A stretch of 9,163 nucleotides of DNA, taken from RGIG3009 sp045648765 (GTDB lineage: Bacteria > Bacillota > Clostridia > Oscillospirales > Acutalibacteraceae). The notes beneath the pieces are model-generated. The model was not told where the DNA came from and searched no databases. It worked only from the letters and a program-made list of their open reading frames with translations. The DNA is taken from positions 1 to 9,163 of the forward strand of contig JAZROQ010000027.1 of assembly GCA_045648765.1 (NCBI GenBank), read 5' to 3'. The translations under genes and the position numbers were made by a program. This document shows, one piece after another, positions 5,562-9,163 of this stretch (position 1 is the first letter of the stretch; each line of letters starts with the position of its first letter).

Positions 5562-6264
5562 TACGTGTTTTCAAAAGGATTTTTTCCACCCATCCTTTTT
5601 TGAATTTCAGGGAGATATATCCCAAAACCGAAACCAAAAGCGCACCCAGCGCATCGACAATCAAATCTTCCATGGTATCTGCCAACGCCAGCTTTCCAAG
5701 CAGCGGCACACCGTTTCCGTTGGAATGTTTTTGCATGTTGGTAAGAAAAACGCTGTCAGCAAAAAACTCATAAATTTCCCACACCACGTCCACGGAAACG
5801 GCAAAGCAAAAAGCAAACAAAGCCACAAAAGCAGGGCTGAGTGTAACAGGAACGCGTTCGCTTTTGTTAAGCAAACTCAACACCGAAAACCCAAGCGCTC
5901 CCAAAGCAATGCCGCTAAACACGTGCAACACCGTGTCCCAGCGCGGAATCAGGTAATAAAACCCTCGCACTTCTCCCAAATAGATGGCACAATACAAAAA
6001 AACAGCGTACAAAATAATCATACGCGACGGAATCTCCAACCCGCACTTGCGCGACAGCCAACTCGGCAGCAACATGGCAAGAATTCCCAAAAGGCACTGC
6101 AAAAACATCAACACATAATCACTTTTTACGCGGAAGTGTTCTTCGGTCGGTACCGTTGGCGCCAACCACATGGAAACCCCCACCGTCACGGCAGAACCCA
6201 CCATCGTAATGAATACTGCCAAAAAAATAATTTTTTGCCACGGAACGCTTGATTTTTTAGCCAC
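5551..6264 (-). CDS. Six-helix membrane protein, probably DUF2238/YjdF-like
   Basis: A 237-residue integral membrane protein of unknown function. Hydrophobic segments lie at about 11-33, 48-68, 80-98, 113-133, 143-163 and 203-222. Polar residues are conserved-looking within or beside helices: WDTVLH (109-114), WEIYEF (162-167) and DTMEDLIVDALG (196-207). This series of Asp/His, Trp-Glu-x-x-Glu and Asp-Thr-x-x-Asp motifs resembles the DUF2238 (E. coli YjdF) family as I recall it; no biochemical role is established to my knowledge. Clustered acidic and histidine residues could bind a metal or lipid head group, which is speculation. The start is a GTG at 6264 with an excellent AAAGGAGG eight bases upstream. 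The 3' end overlaps spoIID by 11 bases in tail-to-tail orientation. It follows the nifJ terminator, so it needs its own promoter, but none is convincing in 6265-6345. Confidence 0.75.
   Translation of the reverse strand: MAKKSSVPWQKIIFLAVFITMVGSAVTVGVSMWLAPTVPTEEHFRVKSDYVLMFLQCLLGILAMLLPSWLSRKCGLEIPSRMIILYAVFLYCAIYLGEVRGFYYLIPRWDTVLHVFSGIALGALGFSVLSLLNKSERVPVTLSPAFVALFAFCFAVSVDVVWEIYEFFADSVFLTNMQKHSNGNGVPLLGKLALADTMEDLIVDALGALLVSVLGYISLKFKKGWVEKILLKTRTTQ
5573..5601 (+). terminator. Possible spoIID terminator inside the membrane protein gene
   Basis: AAAAGGAT (5573-5580) and ATCCTTTT (5592-5599) form an exact eight-base inverted repeat around an 11-base loop. The right arm runs into a six-T tract (5596-5601). 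It starts 12 bases after the spoIID stop, where a terminator would be expected. The stem is weak (three G/C pairs) and the sequence also encodes the lysine-rich C-terminus of the opposite gene, so it may be coincidence. Confidence 0.35.
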
Positions 6265-6345
6265 GCGTGTCGCCTCCTTTTTAATACGATATAAGTATGC
6301 GCGTTTTTAAACTCGCGTTCTTGCTTATTTTGTAAAATTTTTCAC

Positions 6346-6375
6346 AAAAAACCGCCCCTCAACAAGGGGTTGAGG
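6346..6375 (-). terminator. Intrinsic terminator of nifJ
   Basis: On the minus strand CCTCAAC (6369-6375) pairs with GTTGAGG (6357-6363) around a five-base loop. It is followed by GGCGG and six Ts (6346-6351). It lies 23 bases after the nifJ stop. Flanking AACC and GGTT can extend the stem through a small internal loop. It should separate nifJ from the downstream membrane protein gene. Confidence 0.8.
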
Positions 6376-6398
6376 CATGGTTTTGTTTTTACAAACGA

Positions 6399-9163
6399 TT
6401 AGTCGTTGTACAACGCTTGCAATTTTTGCAAGTGTTCGTAACGTGCCATCGCTGCTTCTTCCGCTTGAGTGAACAGCGCTTCGGCGCGTTCGGGGAAGGA
6501 ACGAGTCAGCGAAGAATAACGAGCTTCGTTCATGATAAAGTCACGATAGCTGGTAGTCGGTGCTTTGCTGTCAATGACGAATTTCTTTTCAGCAGCAGGA
6601 TTGAAGCGGAACATATTCCAGTAACCGCAATCCACAGCCTTCTTCATTTCGGCTTGGCAGTTCACCATACCGCCTTTAATGCTGTGCATTTCGCAAGGAG
6701 CATAACCAATGATAAGCGACGGACCCGGATAAGCTTCTGCTTCGGCAATAGCTTTCACGGTTTGGTTCATGTCGGCGCCCATAGCGATTTGTGCAACATA
6801 CACGTAACCATAGGACATCGCAATTTCCGCCAAGCTCTTCTTGGCAATGGCTTTACCGGCAGCAGCAAACTGTGCCACTTGACCGATTTGCGAAGCTTTG
6901 GAAGCTTGACCACCGGTGTTGGAATACACTTCGGTATCGAAGACCATGATATTCACGTCTTCACCGGAAGCGAGAACGTGGTCCACGCCACCGAAACCGA
7001 TATCGTATGCCCAACCGTCACCACCGAATACCCAAACCGATTTTTTGGAGAGGTATTCGCTGTTTTCGGTAATGTCTTTGCAAAGTTCGCACTTGTCGGC
7101 AACTTTTGCTGCTTCGGCAGCCAACGTTTTGGAAGCCGCCGTGTTCTTGGCGCCGTCGTTCACCGTGTTCAAATAGTCTTCGGCAGCAGCTTTGAGTTCA
7201 GCAGAAGCTTTGTCAGAAGCAGCAATTTCCTTAACTTTTTCGATCAAACGGTTGCGGATAGCTTTTTGACCCAAGTACATACCAAAACCGTGCTCGGCGT
7301 TGTCTTCAAACAAGGAGTTTGCCCAAGCCGGACCATGACCGTCTTTGTTCACGGTGTACGGCGAAGTAGCAGCGGGACCACCCCAGATGGAAGAACAACC
7401 GGTGGCGTTGGAGATATACATTCTGTCACCGAACAATTGCGTAATCAAACGAGCGTACGCGGTTTCGGCACAGCCGGCGCAAGAGCCGGAGAACTCTAAC
7501 AAGGGTTGTTTGAATTGGCTGCTGATAACCGTGTTGCCTTGCACTTCCGGTTTGTCGGAAACTTTTTCCACACAGTAATCAAACACAGCTTGTTGATCTT
7601 CTTGCGATTCGCGCGAAACCATGGTAAGCGAGTTTGTCGGGCAAACGCCAACGCAAACGCCGCAACCCATACAATCCATCGGCGAAACTGCCAAGGTGTA
7701 GGTGTAGTTGGTTTTGATAACCGGTTTCGGAGCTTTTCTCATGTTTGCGGGAGCAGCAGCCACTTCTTCTTCGTTCAGAGCGAACGGACGAATGGTAGCG
7801 TGCGGGCAAACAAAGGCACACTTGTTACATTTAGCACAAGTAGCTTCGTTCCATTCGGGAACCATCACGGCAACGCCGCGTTTTTCGTAAGCGGAAGCAC
7901 CTTGTTCAAAGGTACCGTCAGCATGATCCACAAAAGCGGAAACCGGCAAAGCGTCGCCGTTCATTTTACCAACGGGTTCCATGATGTTGTCTACCATTTT
8001 CACCAATTTGGCAGGACCGTTTTTGGCAGGAGCTTCGGCATCGTCTTTTGCTTTTGCCCAAGCAGCAGGCACATCAATTTTCACAAACGCGGTAGCACCG
8101 GCGTCAATGGCTTTGTGGTTCATTTCCACAATGTCCATACCTTTTTTGGAGTAGGACTTGGTAGCAGCATCCTTCATGTATTGGATGGCTTCTTCTTGCG
8201 GCATTACTTTTGCCAAAGTAAAGAACGCCGATTGCAAAATGGTGTTGGTGCGTTTGCCCATACCGATTTGCATTGCCAAATCAATGGCGTTAATGGTATA
8301 CAATTGAATGTTGTTTTTGGCAATGTAGCGTTTTGCTTCTGCCGGCAAGTGATGTTCCAATTCTTCGGGAGTCCATTGGCAGTTAATCATGAACACGCCG
8401 CCGGGTTTCACGTCGTTAACCATCTTGTAACCTTTGATTACATAAGAGGGGTTGTGACAAGCCACGAAGTCAGCTTTGTTGATATAATACGGGCTCTTGA
8501 TCGGTTGATCGCCAAAGCGCAAGTGCGAAATGGTAATACCACCGGTTTTCTTGGAGTCGTATTGGAAATACGCTTGCACGTATTTGTCGGTGTGGTCACC
8601 AATGATTTTAATGGAGTTTTTGTTAGCACCAACCGTACCGTCACCGCCAAGACCCCAGAATTTGCATTCGATGGTACCTTCGGCAGCGGTGTTCGGGGCT
8701 TCTTTTTCCGGCAACGACAAATTGGTAACGTCGTCGACGATGCCCATGGTAAATTGTGCTTTCGGGCATTTTTTCTTCATTTCGCTGTATACAGCAAAGA
8801 TGCTGGAAGGAGGAGTATCCTTAGAGCCCAAGCCGTAGCGACCGCCAATAACTTTCGCTTTGCGGCCTTGTGCTGCCAAAGCGGCAACAACGTCCAAATA
8901 AAGCGGTTCGCCCAATGCGCCGGGTTCTTTGGTTCTGTCAAGAACAGCGATGGTTTTTGCAGTAGCAGGGATAGCTGCTGCAAAATGAGCGGCCGAGAAC
9001 GGACGATACAAACGAACTTTAACCAAACCGACTTTTTCGCCGGCGGCGGTCAAGTAGTCGATCACTTCTTCTGCCACGTCGCAAACCGAACCCATAGCCA
9101 CGATCACGCGGTCAGCGTCGGGAGCGCCGTAATAGTTAAAGAGTTGATAATCGGTACCCAATT
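6399..9163 (-). CDS. nifJ: Pyruvate:ferredoxin (flavodoxin) oxidoreductase, C-terminal part
   Basis: Single-chain, thiamine diphosphate- and iron-sulfur-dependent enzyme that decarboxylates pyruvate to acetyl-CoA and CO2 and reduces ferredoxin. It is the central step of clostridial fermentation, in the cytoplasm. The frame stays open to the right edge; about 920 residues are visible of the family's roughly 1,170-1,200, so the N-terminal pyruvate-binding domain is missing. Numbering from the codon at 9161: a gamma-type domain from GGDGTVGAN (172-180), two ferredoxin-like [4Fe-4S] motifs (C442/445/448/452 and C497/500/503/507), the proximal-cluster cysteines C561, C564, C589 and C823, and thiamine-diphosphate motifs GDGWAYDIG (714-722) and VYSNTGGQASK (745-755). 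Cysteine spacing agrees with the Desulfovibrio africanus enzyme. An additional CELC (691-694) lies in an Ala/Lys-rich stretch. A hairpin terminator follows. The true start and promoter are outside the window. Confidence 0.98.
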   Translation of the reverse strand, partial: LGTDYQLFNYYGAPDADRVIVAMGSVCDVAEEVIDYLTAAGEKVGLVKVRLYRPFSAAHFAAAIPATAKTIAVLDRTKEPGALGEPLYLDVVAALAAQGRKAKVIGGRYGLGSKDTPPSSIFAVYSEMKKKCPKAQFTMGIVDDVTNLSLPEKEAPNTAAEGTIECKFWGLGGDGTVGANKNSIKIIGDHTDKYVQAYFQYDSKKTGGITISHLRFGDQPIKSPYYINKADFVACHNPSYVIKGYKMVNDVKPGGVFMINCQWTPEELEHHLPAEAKRYIAKNNIQLYTINAIDLAMQIGMGKRTNTILQSAFFTLAKVMPQEEAIQYMKDAATKSYSKKGMDIVEMNHKAIDAGATAFVKIDVPAAWAKAKDDAEAPAKNGPAKLVKMVDNIMEPVGKMNGDALPVSAFVDHADGTFEQGASAYEKRGVAVMVPEWNEATCAKCNKCAFVCPHATIRPFALNEEEVAAAPANMRKAPKPVIKTNYTYTLAVSPMDCMGCGVCVGVCPTNSLTMVSRESQEDQQAVFDYCVEKVSDKPEVQGNTVISSQFKQPLLEFSGSCAGCAETAYARLITQLFGDRMYISNATGCSSIWGGPAATSPYTVNKDGHGPAWANSLFEDNAEHGFGMYLGQKAIRNRLIEKVKEIAASDKASAELKAAAEDYLNTVNDGAKNTAASKTLAAEAAKVADKCELCKDITENSEYLSKKSVWVFGGDGWAYDIGFGGVDHVLASGEDVNIMVFDTEVYSNTGGQASKASQIGQVAQFAAAGKAIAKKSLAEIAMSYGYVYVAQIAMGADMNQTVKAIAEAEAYPGPSLIIGYAPCEMHSIKGGMVNCQAEMKKAVDCGYWNMFRFNPAAEKKFVIDSKAPTTSYRDFIMNEARYSSLTRSFPERAEALFTQAEEAAMARYEHLQKLQALYND

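Noticed and set aside
5545..6252. 235-residue plus-strand open frame opposite the membrane protein gene
   Set aside because: It mirrors that gene in register and is rich in Gln, His, Asn and Lys. The minus-strand frame has six hydrophobic helices and a strong ribosome binding site.
6265..6345. Promoter for the membrane protein gene
   Set aside because: Only weak hexamers at poor spacing are visible. CATACT and TATATC have no matching -35 at 16-18 bases, so I did not annotate one.
6417..7499. 360-residue plus-strand open frame opposite nifJ
   Set aside because: It is in codon register with nifJ, so it exists because nifJ avoids TTA, CTA and TCA codons. The product is rich in Phe, His, Arg and Ser without recognisable motifs, and no ribosome binding site stands out.

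Overview
The window reads as ordinary chromosomal DNA from an anaerobic, low-to-mid GC Gram-positive bacterium, most likely a member of the Clostridia (Oscillospiraceae/Ruminococcaceae-like; inferred, not proven). The pointers are a single-chain pyruvate:ferredoxin oxidoreductase, a SpoIID-type peptidoglycan hydrolase, a clostridial-style citrate synthase, strong AGGAGG-type ribosome binding sites and textbook TTGACA/TATAAT promoters. I see no mobile element, CRISPR array, tRNA or rRNA, and no convincing new defence or biosynthetic system. The interest lies in gene order and in small regulatory structures.

Left block (46-4435, all minus strand). Transcription starts at a consensus promoter (4406-4435) and runs through citrate synthase and, 24 bases later, ftsQ/divIB. 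A second consensus promoter (1966-1994) in the 132-base gap before ftsZ gives that gene its own strong start. ftsZ ends at a strong intrinsic terminator whose U-tract touches the ribosome binding site of a ttcA-like tRNA thiolation gene, so ttcA must depend on readthrough or on an unrecognised start. A metabolic gene has thus replaced the usual mur/fts neighbours of ftsQ. There is no ftsA between ftsQ and ftsZ, and no spoIIGA/sigE after ftsZ.

Middle (4436-6264). A divergent 203-base regulatory gap separates citrate synthase from the only plus-strand gene, spoIID. spoIID converges on, and overlaps by 11 bases, a minus-strand gene for a six-helix membrane protein resembling the DUF2238/YjdF family. 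A symmetrical A/T-rich inverted repeat inside the 3' end of that gene could end spoIID transcription.

Right block (6346-9163, minus strand). The C-terminal three quarters of nifJ (pyruvate:ferredoxin oxidoreductase) runs off the right edge and ends at a hairpin terminator. NifJ makes acetyl-CoA, which citrate synthase consumes, so the two enzymes are metabolically linked, but they are in separate transcription units. The long plus-strand reading frames opposite ftsZ, ftsQ, nifJ and the membrane protein are in-register shadows of those genes.
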